The translations under genes and the position numbers were made by a program. Below the pieces are notes generated by a model. That model searched no databases, was not told the DNA's origin, and saw only the letters and a program-made list of their open reading frames with translations. Shown here piece after piece: positions 1 through 7,696 of a stretch of 64,000 nucleotides of DNA; position 1 is the stretch's first letter; each line of letters starts with the position of its first letter. Source of the stretch: Streptomyces sp. WMMB303 (GTDB taxonomy: Bacteria; Actinomycetota; Actinomycetes; Streptomycetales; Streptomycetaceae); contig NZ_JARKIN010000001.1 of NCBI RefSeq assembly GCF_029351045.1, positions 1,698,001 to 1,762,000 on the forward strand, written 5' to 3'.

Positions 1-661
1 TCGAGTGCAGGCCCGGGTCGTCCTTGGGCAGCCAGATGTCGGTGTCGCCGTGGTTGAGCCGCCACCCGTCGACGGTGAGGCGGTAGCTCACCCCGCCCAC
101 TCCCCACAGCCGGGGCACCCTCACCCGCAGCGCCGTGAAGGCCCCGCTCTTGGGACACACGGCCATCGACAGCCGCGCGTCCTTAGCGCACAACGGCGGC
201 ATCGCGCTCAGCGCACCCTCCGGCCACGAGGGCGGGTCCAGCTCGTTGCGCCAGCCGAAGAAGAGCCACCCGTCCGCGTTGCGGTCCGCCGGACCGCCGC
301 AGACCTGGCACTTCATCGCGTACATGCACTCGTACTGCCGCCCCGGATGCATCGACGCGAAGTCCGGCCGGCCGACTCCAGGCGAGTACGAACACCGCGC
401 CCACAGCACCCCGAACCCATCACGATCAGAAGGAAACTCCCGCCCTCGGTAGGCCAGCTTCAGGGCGGGACCGAGCGCGACAGCCAGCGTCGCCTCGGCG
501 ACCGCCTGCTCGCTGTCCCACATAGCCACGTACGGCACACGCACCGAACGTCCAGTGCGCGGGTGCTTCGCGTACAGGGGCATGCGTCCTGGGCCAAGGG
601 CGAACGCCGTCCCCGTGGCTTCTATGGGGGTCGCTACTCTCGGACGGCCGTACCTGCTCAT
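1..661 (-). CDS. Hypothetical protein, C-terminus beyond window edge
   Basis: The reading frame opens at ATG 661-659 and stays open to base 1, giving at least 220 codons; the stop lies outside the window. Its ATG shares one base with the TGA of the ATP-binding protein gene upstream on the same strand (TGATG), so the two are almost certainly translationally coupled. The protein begins MSRYGRPRVATPIEATG and has a CQVCGG motif near residue 107 followed by a tryptophan-rich stretch. No membrane segment or known catalytic motif is visible. Proteins of this look sit next to RsbW-like ATPases in Streptomyces regulatory clusters, but I do not recognise a function. Confidence 0.75.
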   Translation of the reverse strand, partial: MSRYGRPRVATPIEATGTAFALGPGRMPLYAKHPRTGRSVRVPYVAMWDSEQAVAEATLAVALGPALKLAYRGREFPSDRDGFGVLWARCSYSPGVGRPDFASMHPGRQYECMYAMKCQVCGGPADRNADGWLFFGWRNELDPPSWPEGALSAMPPLCAKDARLSMAVCPKSGAFTALRVRVPRLWGVGGVSYRLTVDGWRLNHGDTDIWLPKDDPGLHS

Positions 662-1080
662 CAGTCCGGAACCACCATCTCGGCGAAGACCGTCTTCCCG
701 AAGTACCGCAGCTCCACGTCCCAGTTCGCGGCCAGAGCGCTGATGAGCAGAAGACCGCGCCCCTGCTCGTCCTTCGGCCCCGCCTCCCGGTTCGTGGGTT
801 TCGACCTCGACGTGTCTTCGACAGAGATCTGCACCAAGCGCGTCCGGGGTCTCGTCACCGTGACTCGCAGGAGTTGGCATCCGCTGTGCACGATCGAGTT
901 CGTGACCAGCTCAGAGGTGACGAGCACGGTCTGATCGACGAACTCGCCGTCGAACCCCCAGGCGCACAGGGCGGCTTTGACCAGCTCACGGGAGCGGCGA
1001 GCAGTCCGTGGCTCGCTCGGCCAGGTCTCGCTGTAGCCGGGGGATCCGACGGCATTGGGTCGAGGCGCGGTCATGGACAC
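661..1080 (-). CDS. ATP-binding protein, RsbW/anti-sigma-like histidine-kinase fold
   Basis: A 139-residue single-domain HATPase_c protein of the kind abundant in Streptomyces. The N box is VTSELVTNSIVHSG (about residues 53-66). The G1 region is weaker, SVEDTSRSKP, and a G2-like segment GRGLLLISALAANW follows near residues 107-120. Such proteins act either as serine kinases/anti-sigma factors or as partners of XRE-DUF397 systems; this one has no anti-anti-sigma gene beside it. The GTG start at 1080 has GGAGGG eight bases upstream; ATG 1074 is a possible alternative. It is divergent from the gene at 1330 and coupled to the gene running off the left edge. Confidence 0.85.
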   Translation of the reverse strand: MSMTAPRPNAVGSPGYSETWPSEPRTARRSRELVKAALCAWGFDGEFVDQTVLVTSELVTNSIVHSGCQLLRVTVTRPRTRLVQISVEDTSRSKPTNREAGPKDEQGRGLLLISALAANWDVELRYFGKTVFAEMVVPD

Positions 1081-1253
1081 AGGGCCATCCCTCCGAGGTG
1101 GTGGGGCACCCGTCTCTGAGCGAGGGACAGGGGCAGGAAGCTCTCCGCCGCACCGACGGAACGGGACCCGGCGGCGTCACGCGGAAGTGAGACGAACGTA
1201 GGGCGGCGCGACTCCAACTGCCAAAGAGATTGCGTGAGTTTGCAGCACTTCCT

Positions 1254-1282
1254 TTGACCAGCCTGTACAGCGCTCGGACGAT
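1254..1282 (+). promoter_or_regulatory. Candidate promoter for the 1330-3343 gene run
   Basis: TTGACC (1254-1259) and GACGAT (1277-1282) are separated by 17 bases, about 48 bases before the ATG at 1330. This is inferred from sequence alone; the -10 element is weak. Confidence 0.35.
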
Positions 1283-1329
1283 GACTAGGCGGCGCAAACC
1301 AGCGCAAGGCAGCAGACAGGAGAATCACC

Positions 1330-1749
1330 ATGAAGCTACGGTTCCTTGGTAAGAACTCCAACGTGGGCGACTGCCCGACCCTGTACGCCACCGACCGTGA
1401 CACGTACCTCGTCCAGGGATGGAAGGTCTTCGCGAACGACCTGCTCATGCAGCTCGACGTCCCCGAGGGGCAGAGCGTGGTGGAGGTCCCGACCGAGCTG
1501 TTCGAGCACCTGGCCGAGGACGGTCTCCCGGCCGGGGAGTTCAGGCGGCTGGAAGACCCTCTCATGATCCTGACGCCGACAGGCACGTACGTGGTCCAGG
1601 GGGCGGAGGTGGCCGATCCCGAAGCCCTGGGACAGATGGAGATTCCGGACTACGAGACCGTGGTCGAGGTCCCCAAGGCCGCGATCACAGCCCTACTGGA
1701 GGAACCGCGTGGAACTGATCACCGGCGTCGAGCGCAACCGGCTCATTGA
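1330..1749 (+). CDS. Hypothetical protein with two internal repeats
   Basis: A 139-residue soluble acidic protein; ACAGGAG lies upstream of its ATG. It contains the same motif twice. Residues about 29-63 read YLVQGWKVF then VVEVPTELFEHL, and residues about 91-126 read YVVQGAEV then VVEVPKAAITALL. The protein therefore looks like a tandem duplication of a roughly 55-residue unit. Its 3' end overlaps the DUF6879 gene by 41 bases, implying translational coupling and joint function with the downstream DUF6879-XRE-DUF397 genes. I recognise the arrangement as common in Streptomyces but know of no assigned activity. Confidence 0.8.
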   Translation: MKLRFLGKNSNVGDCPTLYATDRDTYLVQGWKVFANDLLMQLDVPEGQSVVEVPTELFEHLAEDGLPAGEFRRLEDPLMILTPTGTYVVQGAEVADPEALGQMEIPDYETVVEVPKAAITALLEEPRGTDHRRRAQPAH

Positions 1750-2230
1750 GGCGTGCGAGCACGGCGCGTTCCACCTGGAACTGCGCGACGACTACTCGGT
1801 GCCCGACGAGGACGGCCCCTTCGAGAGCTGGCTCCGCGACGAACCGGTGGACTACGCGTTCATGGAACCGTGGACGCAGATGGTCAAGTGGCTGGCGGGC
1901 GAAGGAAGGGCCGTACGACGCGTCCGTATCGTTTCCCATCCCCACACGCCGTACATCCAGTGGGAACACCGCACCACTCCCCGCAACCTGGATGCCGGCG
2001 AGGACATCCGCTGGCTCCCCCGCCACACCGTCCCCGACGATCTGATCTTCCCGTTCGACGGAAAGGACTGGTGGCTCATAGACGACCGGCTCCTGGCCGT
2101 CGGCCACACCGATGCCGGTCGAGTGACGGGGCACGAGGTCATCGAAGACCCCAAGGTCATCGCCGAGGCAGTCGCGCTCCGCGACGCCCTGTGGTCCCTC
2201 GCCATCCCGCACGGCGAGTACCGGCCCTGA
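1709..2230 (+). CDS. DUF6879 family protein
   Basis: A 173-residue protein with the family pattern: an N-terminal EACEHGAFHLELRDDY region, a central W-rich segment, and the C-terminal WWLIDDRLL followed by ALRDALW. DUF6879 proteins are found mostly in actinomycetes, usually beside XRE/DUF5753 regulators, and have no proven biochemical role. GTG 1709 is chosen because GGAGG lies seven bases upstream, inside the preceding gene. Seven bases separate its stop from the XRE gene at 2238, so 1330-3343 is probably one transcript. Confidence 0.85.
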   Translation: MELITGVERNRLIEACEHGAFHLELRDDYSVPDEDGPFESWLRDEPVDYAFMEPWTQMVKWLAGEGRAVRRVRIVSHPHTPYIQWEHRTTPRNLDAGEDIRWLPRHTVPDDLIFPFDGKDWWLIDDRLLAVGHTDAGRVTGHEVIEDPKVIAEAVALRDALWSLAIPHGEYRP

Positions 2231-2237
2231 TCGACGC

Positions 2238-3089
2238 GTGAGCAAACAAGCACAGGAGGCTCGTGAGGCGCTGGGTGCCCGGCTGCGCGGTTTCCGGAAA
2301 GACGCCGGATTCGACAGCGGTCGGGCACTCGCGCGTGCCCTGGGATGGCAGGAATCGAAGGTCTCCCGTCTGGAGAACGGCAAACAGAACGCCAGCGAGA
2401 GCGACATCCGCGCCTGGTGCGAGGCCACCGACCAGCACGGACACATCCCGGATCTGATCGCGACCGTCCGCCACATCGACGAACTCTGGCTGGAATGGCG
2501 CCGACAACTCCAGACCGGTGTCGAGACCCGCCAGAAGAAGTCCCTTCCCGTCTACGCGAAGACCCGAGTGTTCCGCATCTGGAACCCCAACATGATCTGG
2601 GGAACCTTTCAGACAGCGGAGTACGCCGCGGAGGTCTTCCAGCAGGGCGTCTCCTTCTACGAGTTCCCGAACGACACCGAGGCCGCAGTGGCCAAGCGGC
2701 TGGAGCGCCAGAGGTACCTGTACGAGGGAAACCGGATCTACAACGTCCTCCTCGGCGAGCAGGCCCTCTACGCGAACATCGGCGGCCCGGACGTCATGCG
2801 GGACCAGTTGGACCGGCTCACCGCGCTGATGGGCCTGCCGCGGGTGAGCCTGGGCATCGTCCCGTCCACAGCTCCCACCGCGATCTGGCTCGGCCACTCC
2901 TTCTCGATGTTCGACGACCGGCTCGTCCTCGTCGAGACGTTCTCCGCCGAACTGTCCGTCACACAACCTCGCGAGATCGAGCTGTACGCCAGAGCCTTCT
3001 CGCTCCTCCAGCAATCAGCTGTGTACGGCGAGACCGCCAGAGGGCTCATCCACACCGCCAGGAAGTACTTCGACCGGCACCGCGCATGA
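2238..3089 (+). CDS. XRE-family regulator with DUF5753 domain
   Basis: A 283-residue protein. Residues about 9-65 form an XRE helix-turn-helix (RGFRKDAGFDSGRALARALG, then WQESKVSRLENGKQ). Residues about 100-275 match the DUF5753 sensor region, including TFQTAEYA and the late FSMFDDRLVLVE. This family regulates Streptomyces development and secondary metabolism together with a DUF397 partner, which follows here. The GTG start has no good Shine-Dalgarno sequence, so translation probably depends on the DUF6879 gene ending seven bases earlier. Confidence 0.92.
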   Translation: MSKQAQEAREALGARLRGFRKDAGFDSGRALARALGWQESKVSRLENGKQNASESDIRAWCEATDQHGHIPDLIATVRHIDELWLEWRRQLQTGVETRQKKSLPVYAKTRVFRIWNPNMIWGTFQTAEYAAEVFQQGVSFYEFPNDTEAAVAKRLERQRYLYEGNRIYNVLLGEQALYANIGGPDVMRDQLDRLTALMGLPRVSLGIVPSTAPTAIWLGHSFSMFDDRLVLVETFSAELSVTQPREIELYARAFSLLQQSAVYGETARGLIHTARKYFDRHRA

Positions 3090-3112
3090 TGACCACCGAC
3101 GAGGGCGAGAGA

Positions 3113-3343
3113 GTGAACCCCGAACCGAACTGGCGCACAAGCTCGTACACCGGAACCGAGAACTGTGTGGAAGTCGCCGATGGCGACCCGGCTGAAGTCT
3201 TGGTGCGGGACACCAAGGGCCGAGGAGGGCCCGTTCTCCACCTCTCCCCCGGCGCCTGGGCCGATTTCGTCCAGTTCGTGGTCGACGGGGCGGCCAATCG
3301 ACCTGCTCTGGGAGACCGCCGACTGGCTTCCTCTTCCATCTAG
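3113..3343 (+). CDS. DUF397 family protein
   Basis: A 76-residue DUF397 protein with the hallmark WRTSSYTG, NCVEVA, VLVRDTK and FVQFVVDG motifs. These small proteins antagonise or partner the XRE/DUF5753 regulator encoded just upstream. The frame also contains ATGs at 3086 and 3089, the first overlapping the XRE stop (ATGA). The GTG at 3113 is preferred because GAGGGCGAGAGA precedes it and homologues start close to the WRTSS motif. The C-terminus is about 15 residues longer than usual, ending LASSSI. Confidence 0.88.
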   Translation: MNPEPNWRTSSYTGTENCVEVADGDPAEVLVRDTKGRGGPVLHLSPGAWADFVQFVVDGAANRPALGDRRLASSSI

Positions 3344-3517
3344 CGAGCTTGAGGTGCGGTCGATCCTGCACACCCTGTCCCGTGCGCGTCCGAGCCCACT
3401 CTGCTGCGGCGGGATCTCAGGCCCTGCCTCCCCGACACCGACATGATCCAGCCGGGCGTATGACTCACCTCCTTCACACTGGCATCAGCGCAAGATCGCC
3501 GCATGGAACGGAAGCCC

Positions 3518-3547
3518 TTGTGCAAGAATCGCGATATCAACTAAAGT
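3518..3547 (+). promoter_or_regulatory. Promoter of the ImmA/IrrE pair
   Basis: TTGTGC (3518-3523), 18 bases, then TAAAGT (3542-3547), about 52 bases upstream of ATG 3600. The spacer contains the palindromes TCGCGA and GATATC, a plausible autoregulatory operator for the downstream HTH protein (inference). The flanking sequence is unusually A+T-rich for this genome. Confidence 0.5.
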
Positions 3548-3599
3548 GGCGTGTGCACTGAAGTGCTCTGAAACGAAGTCGACCAGAGGAGTCGTCCGT

Positions 3600-4409
3600 A
3601 TGAGCGTGGCTGTGCCCCCTTGGGCCACGGAGGTGTTCGGCGAACAGGCGCTGCCGGCTCGCGTGCGACTGGGTCAAGCACTGCGGAACATGCAAGCCAA
3701 CGCGCAGGCAGCACAGGAACAGACCGCCTCCCGAACGAACCACACCTACGGCTCCTCTCGCTGGCAGGGGCAGTTCGAGCGGGTACAGGAAGAACTAAGG
3801 GATCTTCCCGGCGCCAGGCCGGTCAAGCCCTACAACTTCCCGTTCGAGTTGATGCTCATCAACAAAGGGCTCCTGTATCCGTTCCTCCACGCGAGGACCA
3901 AGGCCGACGTGCGCACGGCGCGCATCCCGAACGAGTCCCAGTTGATAAAGGAACTGTTCATCTTTGCGCCGGAGCCGACCCACGTGCAGGGCTCATTTGA
4001 CTTCGGCGACGAAGGGGTGAGCAGCGAGACAGTATCCCCTCGTGGTGGCCTTGCGGCCGTACCGCCCGACACCCGCCTGATCCTGGTGCCCTTCGCGTGC
4101 AACGCCTCCGAACTGCTGGAAGCGCATTGGGGCATCGCTGCGCTGGGAGAGGAGCGGCGTTTGGAGTGGAAGACGGTGCCCGAGCCCCTGACGCTGCCGG
4201 AATCAGTCAAGACGTCCAGGCCGACGATCACCAGCGTCCCCCAGCAGCCAACATCGCCTGCCGCGGAGCACACCAGCTTCGATCAAGGTACTGCGCCGAG
4301 GCTTACGCTGTCGTCGCGCGCGAACGTGGACCGACAGCGGGACGTTCCGCCGCTGACCGAAGCAGAGCCAGTCGAGGACCAGACCAGCGAAGACGATGCG
4401 ACCCACTAA
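3600..4409 (+). CDS. Unknown partner of ImmA/IrrE metalloprotease
   Basis: A 269-residue protein I cannot assign. ATG 3600 is chosen because AGAGGAG lies about ten bases upstream and a good promoter precedes it. Residues about 45-105 look structured (YGSSRWQGQFERV, then PFELMLINKGLLYPFLHAR). Residues about 145-190 contain RLILVPFACNASELLEAHWG, a strand-helix pattern. The last 80 residues are rich in P, S, T and acidic residues and look disordered. It overlaps the XRE-ImmA/IrrE gene by 14 bases, so the two are co-translated. By analogy with other ImmA-type systems it could be the protease target or a ligand sensor; that is inference. Confidence 0.8.
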   Translation: MSVAVPPWATEVFGEQALPARVRLGQALRNMQANAQAAQEQTASRTNHTYGSSRWQGQFERVQEELRDLPGARPVKPYNFPFELMLINKGLLYPFLHARTKADVRTARIPNESQLIKELFIFAPEPTHVQGSFDFGDEGVSSETVSPRGGLAAVPPDTRLILVPFACNASELLEAHWGIAALGEERRLEWKTVPEPLTLPESVKTSRPTITSVPQQPTSPAAEHTSFDQGTAPRLTLSSRANVDRQRDVPPLTEAEPVEDQTSEDDATH

Positions 4410-5565
4410 GCAAGACCTCATCCCGGGCACAGAGGCGCGAGGAACGAGCCCCCGCGCCATCTCCGATGGCTTCGATCCCGCACGGCTCACTCAGGCACGA
4501 CGCTTGGCCGAGATGACCAAGAAGGATGTAGCCGCTGCGCTCGGTGTGACGTCAGCAGCAGTGGGCCAGTACGAGACTGGAGCGTCTCGGCCGCGCCCCG
4601 AACTGATCCCTCGCCTCTCCGAGACCCTGGGCGTGCCCAATACCTTCTTCTTGGCCGGGCGTCCGGCCAATCGGCTCGACACCTCGATGGCCCACTTCCG
4701 GAGCCTGCGGAGCACTCCCAAATCGCAGAGGGAGCGTGCCCTGGCCTTCGCCGAACAGGTATGGGAGCTCACCTACGCACTGGAACTGCGAATCCAGTTG
4801 CCCCTCGTAGACCTCCCAGGCTTCGCCGGCGGAGAGGTTCACCCGGGGGTAGATATGCCAACTGATCCCGCCAGAGCAGCACGAGAGCTTCGACGGCACT
4901 GGGGCCTGGGAGACGGCCCCGTGACTCACCTGGTACGGCGGATGGAGTCCCACGGGATCGTCTCCGTGATGCCGCCGTCCGCTGATCCTTCTGCCGCGTC
5001 CGTGGATGCCTTCTCAACGCGGGCGGCTCGACCTCTCGTCATCCTCACGGCAAACAGGGCTGACGACATCTACCGGCACCGATTCACTGCCGCTCACGAA
5101 CTTGGCCACCTGGTCCTGCACGGCGACGCCACCGGTGACAGCCGTCAGGAAAAGGAAGCTGATGCTTTCGCTGCCGAGTTCCTTACCCCGCGTGACAGCA
5201 TTCTTCCACTCCTGCCGAAGCGGATGGACCTGGCCCGGCTAGCGGAGCTGAGCCGCACATGGGGCGTATCCACCCACTCGCTCGTCTACAGGTGCCGCGA
5301 ATTGGGGCTCATTTCGGACGCTACTGCTAGTCGAACTTATCAGCGCCTCCGCGCCTTGACAGGCCAGCTCGGTTTCACCCCAGAATCAGTGTCGAACTAT
5401 CCAGCCGAGACACCCACCCTGCTCCGGCAAGCCTTTGAACTCGCTACCGAGGAAGCGGGCCTGTCGGTCGCCAGATTGGCTCACGAGTTGGCCTGGACAC
5501 CAGAGCGCGTTCGCGAACTGCTAGGCGTACACGAGCAACGGCCGGTACTGCGTCTCGTCCAGTAG
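4396..5565 (+). CDS. XRE helix-turn-helix plus ImmA/IrrE zinc peptidase
   Basis: A 389-residue two-domain protein. Residues about 33-90 are an XRE HTH (LAEMTKKDVAAALGVTSAAVGQYETG). Residues about 190-320 are an ImmA/IrrE (M78) domain whose zinc motif HELGHLVLH is followed by EKEADAFAAEFL, which supplies the third ligand. Members cleave repressors (ImmA, IrrE/DdrO) in response to DNA damage, or act with a dedicated partner. The C-terminal 60 residues carry a second short helical segment resembling an HTH (LSVARLAHELAWTPERVRELLG). The gene is cotranslated with the unknown gene at 3600. No mobilisation or phage structural genes are in view. Confidence 0.9.
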   Translation: MRPTKQDLIPGTEARGTSPRAISDGFDPARLTQARRLAEMTKKDVAAALGVTSAAVGQYETGASRPRPELIPRLSETLGVPNTFFLAGRPANRLDTSMAHFRSLRSTPKSQRERALAFAEQVWELTYALELRIQLPLVDLPGFAGGEVHPGVDMPTDPARAARELRRHWGLGDGPVTHLVRRMESHGIVSVMPPSADPSAASVDAFSTRAARPLVILTANRADDIYRHRFTAAHELGHLVLHGDATGDSRQEKEADAFAAEFLTPRDSILPLLPKRMDLARLAELSRTWGVSTHSLVYRCRELGLISDATASRTYQRLRALTGQLGFTPESVSNYPAETPTLLRQAFELATEEAGLSVARLAHELAWTPERVRELLGVHEQRPVLRLVQ

Positions 5566-5572
5566 CAGAGAC

Positions 5573-5590
5573 CCCTAGCTGGATCTAGGG
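5573..5590 (+). terminator. Short hairpin after the ImmA/IrrE gene
   Basis: CCCTAG (5573-5578) and CTAGGG (5585-5590) form a six-base stem with a six-base loop, eight bases past the stop codon. There is no T-run, as is usual in Streptomyces. Confidence 0.4.
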
Positions 5591-5767
5591 CGGGCCAGCC
5601 GATCTCGCTAATCCGAACAGCCGGAGAGTCACTCACCTTCCTCTCTACGGAGAGTGGCAGCATCATCAGCCCCAAGGGGCCCGAGCACGGGGGCACTACG
5701 GCGCACCCGGACCCAGCACGGCTAGCCCCAAGCACCAGAGGCATAAGGAGCGTCTATCGCCTTTACC

Positions 5768-5989
5768 TCAGTCCTTCAAAATGGCATCAGTATGCTGATC
5801 CTCCTGATTCCACACATCGCTATACGATCGCAAGTCTTCCGCAGACAACTCCAGGTCGCCGTGGACGCGAACAGCACTGGTATCCCAGGGGCGCAGACCG
5901 TCGAAGCGCGGAGTCAGTAGAATTCCGAGTGCAGAAGATTCGTGCACTCGACCAGTACGCGTGGTCAACTCATGGTGACGTAGCTGCAC
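5768..5989 (-). CDS. 73-residue hypothetical protein, companion of nuclease-like gene
   Basis: A GTG-initiated frame beginning six bases after the stop of the 367-residue gene on the same strand. The product has protein-like composition (ILLTPRFDGLRPWD, then VRVHGDLELSAEDLRSYSD) and no membrane segment. The tight spacing suggests a coupled second gene. Alternatively it could be a detached C-terminal piece of the upstream protein after a frameshift. I recognise no family. The roughly 200 bases between this gene and the convergent ImmA/IrrE gene hold only a short hairpin. Confidence 0.55.
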   Translation of the reverse strand: MQLRHHELTTRTGRVHESSALGILLTPRFDGLRPWDTSAVRVHGDLELSAEDLRSYSDVWNQEDQHTDAILKD

Positions 5990-5995
5990 ATATAC

Positions 5996-7099
5996 TCAGA
6001 ACGCTGCTTGGACACTGGGGTCGAAGCGTGTGGCCGCACCCACGATGAGCTGCCGGGTGCCGTCTTCCTCAACCAGACGCCGAAAGCGCCATTTGAGGTG
6101 ATCAGCGGGAACATCCGGAACGTCACGGAGCATGTCCAACAGCAGGTGCCCCCACTCAGCTCGGGCCGATACCGGCAGTCGATCGAAGTCGGACAGAACT
6201 GCGAACCAACCGTCTCCCGGCACAGGTTCTCGCATAAGACTGGTGGCTACGTCCTCCAGCATGATGCGAATCATCAGGTGTGCATGAGTGCCGTCAGAAC
6301 CAGCTGGGGCCTGCGGTAGTTGCGGTGCGGAGTACAACATGCTGCCCGGCCCGAGCAACTCGGTGTCGATCTCCTTCGGCGGCATGGCTGCGTCAGCAGC
6401 GGCTAGTTCGTAGAAACGGACTGGCTCTTCACCCAGCGGAACTACAGGTTCCGCAGCGGCGCGAAAGAGGTAGTCCAGCACAGCGGTGGTAGACCGCATC
6501 TGATCAAAGAGAAAGTCCCAGTCGCGACGGGTCAGCGCGATAGCGGGCATTCCGATCGGCTCCCAGGAGACCACGGTGTTCTCCGGAACATGGGGATGGT
6601 CGAGCAGAAACACCGCAACCCATTCGTAAGCTGCGCTGTCGACACGCAGCGTCCAGCCTCTCTCGTTGACCATGTCACTGGGCAAGATACGAAGCTGCCG
6701 CACAGTACCCTTCGCCTGTTTCATCGCCTTCGCCGCCACCTTCTGAATCCAGGAGGTCTCCTGTATGTCTGGCTTGGGCTCGATGGTGCGGGCCTTGACC
6801 TGTACGACTGCTCCTCGGCCGCCAGCCAGCAGTATCCGGTCGCCGAGCTCTCTTCGTCCTGACCCCTTGGTCGCGTGGTCGGCCTGCTGGAAGACAAAGT
6901 CCGGCATACCCCAGGCCGCGGCGGCGGTGTGGGCGGCGGCCTCAGCACCAGTGCCGTGGTCGACGCCGGACGGCCGAGGCAGCGCCGGGGGTATTCGCCT
7001 CATGTAGGCCCCATTGGGTGTCTGCACGATGAGCGTGAGGCTGTCGGGGCTGTCGTCTCGGACGTAGCGCCACAGCTGGGATGAAGCCGAGTCGGTCAT
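5996..7099 (-). CDS. PD-(D/E)XK nuclease-like protein of unknown family
   Basis: A 367-residue protein. Residues about 50-125 carry the spacing of a PD-(D/E)XK endonuclease core: an acidic residue in the helix GAEAAAHTAAA, then RRELGDRILL with the candidate catalytic Asp, then VVQVKAR as the (E/Q)xK strand. A helix KVAAKAMKQAKG follows, with the K/Q pattern common after the core in such enzymes. The remaining 240 residues match nothing I know. ATG 7099 is preceded by TAATAG only four bases upstream, so the message may be leaderless. The nuclease assignment rests on motif pattern only; a defence role is inferred from context. Confidence 0.7.
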   Translation of the reverse strand: MTDSASSQLWRYVRDDSPDSLTLIVQTPNGAYMRRIPPALPRPSGVDHGTGAEAAAHTAAAAWGMPDFVFQQADHATKGSGRRELGDRILLAGGRGAVVQVKARTIEPKPDIQETSWIQKVAAKAMKQAKGTVRQLRILPSDMVNERGWTLRVDSAAYEWVAVFLLDHPHVPENTVVSWEPIGMPAIALTRRDWDFLFDQMRSTTAVLDYLFRAAAEPVVPLGEEPVRFYELAAADAAMPPKEIDTELLGPGSMLYSAPQLPQAPAGSDGTHAHLMIRIMLEDVATSLMREPVPGDGWFAVLSDFDRLPVSARAEWGHLLLDMLRDVPDVPADHLKWRFRRLVEEDGTRQLIVGAATRFDPSVQAAF

Positions 7100-7502
7100 A
7101 TAGCTATTAGACGACTTCTATGTGGCTTCAGGCGGGGATTCCGCGTCGTTCCCCATCAGCGCCAGCAGGCTAGGCGTTCGGCGCGTCAGTCCGACCCATA
7201 GTGCTTGAGCAGTGTCTCGCAGCGAGGAGTATGCGGCCCTGCGGGACCATCGAGAGTTAGGCGCTGAGCCCCGGGAAGAAACTTGGTTTGCCTCTTGGGC
7301 TGCGAGGAAGGGACCACAGCGTCTTGCCGAGCGCTATCCGCAGGATGCAGGTGACGTTGGAGTACTACACACGGTCGCGTCCCACAGGCGGAGACGCCGG
7401 TGCATGAACGGCCCCGCCAGGACCAACATGCCGACTCCTGGCGCTCACCGCTGCCCATCCGCGATCAAGGTGCGGCATTGGGTCGGCGTATGACATCCCG
7501 AA

Positions 7503-7532
7503 GGCCGCCGCCCTGGGATCAGGACGGCGGCC
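7503..7532. terminator. 13-base imperfect hairpin at accessory/core boundary
   Basis: GGCCGCCGCCCTG (7503-7515) pairs with CAGGACGGCGGCC (7520-7532), with one mismatch and a four-base loop. It would work in either direction; glnA ends about 165 bases downstream. Confidence 0.55.
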
Positions 7533-7572
7533 CACAACTGCATAACTGACGCAGCATCAGTGGTTCGGGCTC

Positions 7573-7593
7573 CCGGTGCACATCCGGTGCACA
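7573..7593. repeat. Tandem repeat CCGGTGCACA x2
   Basis: Two exact ten-base copies at 7573-7582 and 7584-7593, one base apart. Each contains the palindrome GTGCAC, giving an 11-base phasing suited to a regulator binding one face of the helix. Function unknown. Confidence 0.6.
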
Positions 7594-7696
7594 CGAGGGT
7601 GGGAACAAGTCGGGAACAGCGGGAAACGTTGAACGCTCTTTCCGCAGGTCACAGCAGGTTTCCCAGCCAGCCCCGCAGGCAGCCCGACCCCGCACT

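Larger units (their letters stand above)
7100..7696. other. 597-base non-coding junction before glnA
   Basis: No convincing gene. Two overlapping frames of about 90 codons (minus 7186-7458, plus 7212-7493) lack ribosome sites and protein-like composition. The stretch holds a strong imperfect hairpin (7503-7532) and a tandem CCGGTGCACA repeat (7573-7593). The last 100 bases have short GGGAAC repeats. It looks like the scarred boundary of an inserted segment; no integrase or tRNA is present. Confidence 0.5.

Noticed and set aside
7186..7493. Overlapping 90-codon frames on both strands before glnA
   Set aside because: No ribosome site, no protein-like pattern, and mutually exclusive; more likely non-coding junction DNA.
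7555..7690. Possible tRNA or attachment site next to the island (GGTTCGGGCTCC at about 7562)
   Set aside because: Resembles a T-arm only superficially; no acceptor stem, anticodon arm or terminal pairing could be found.
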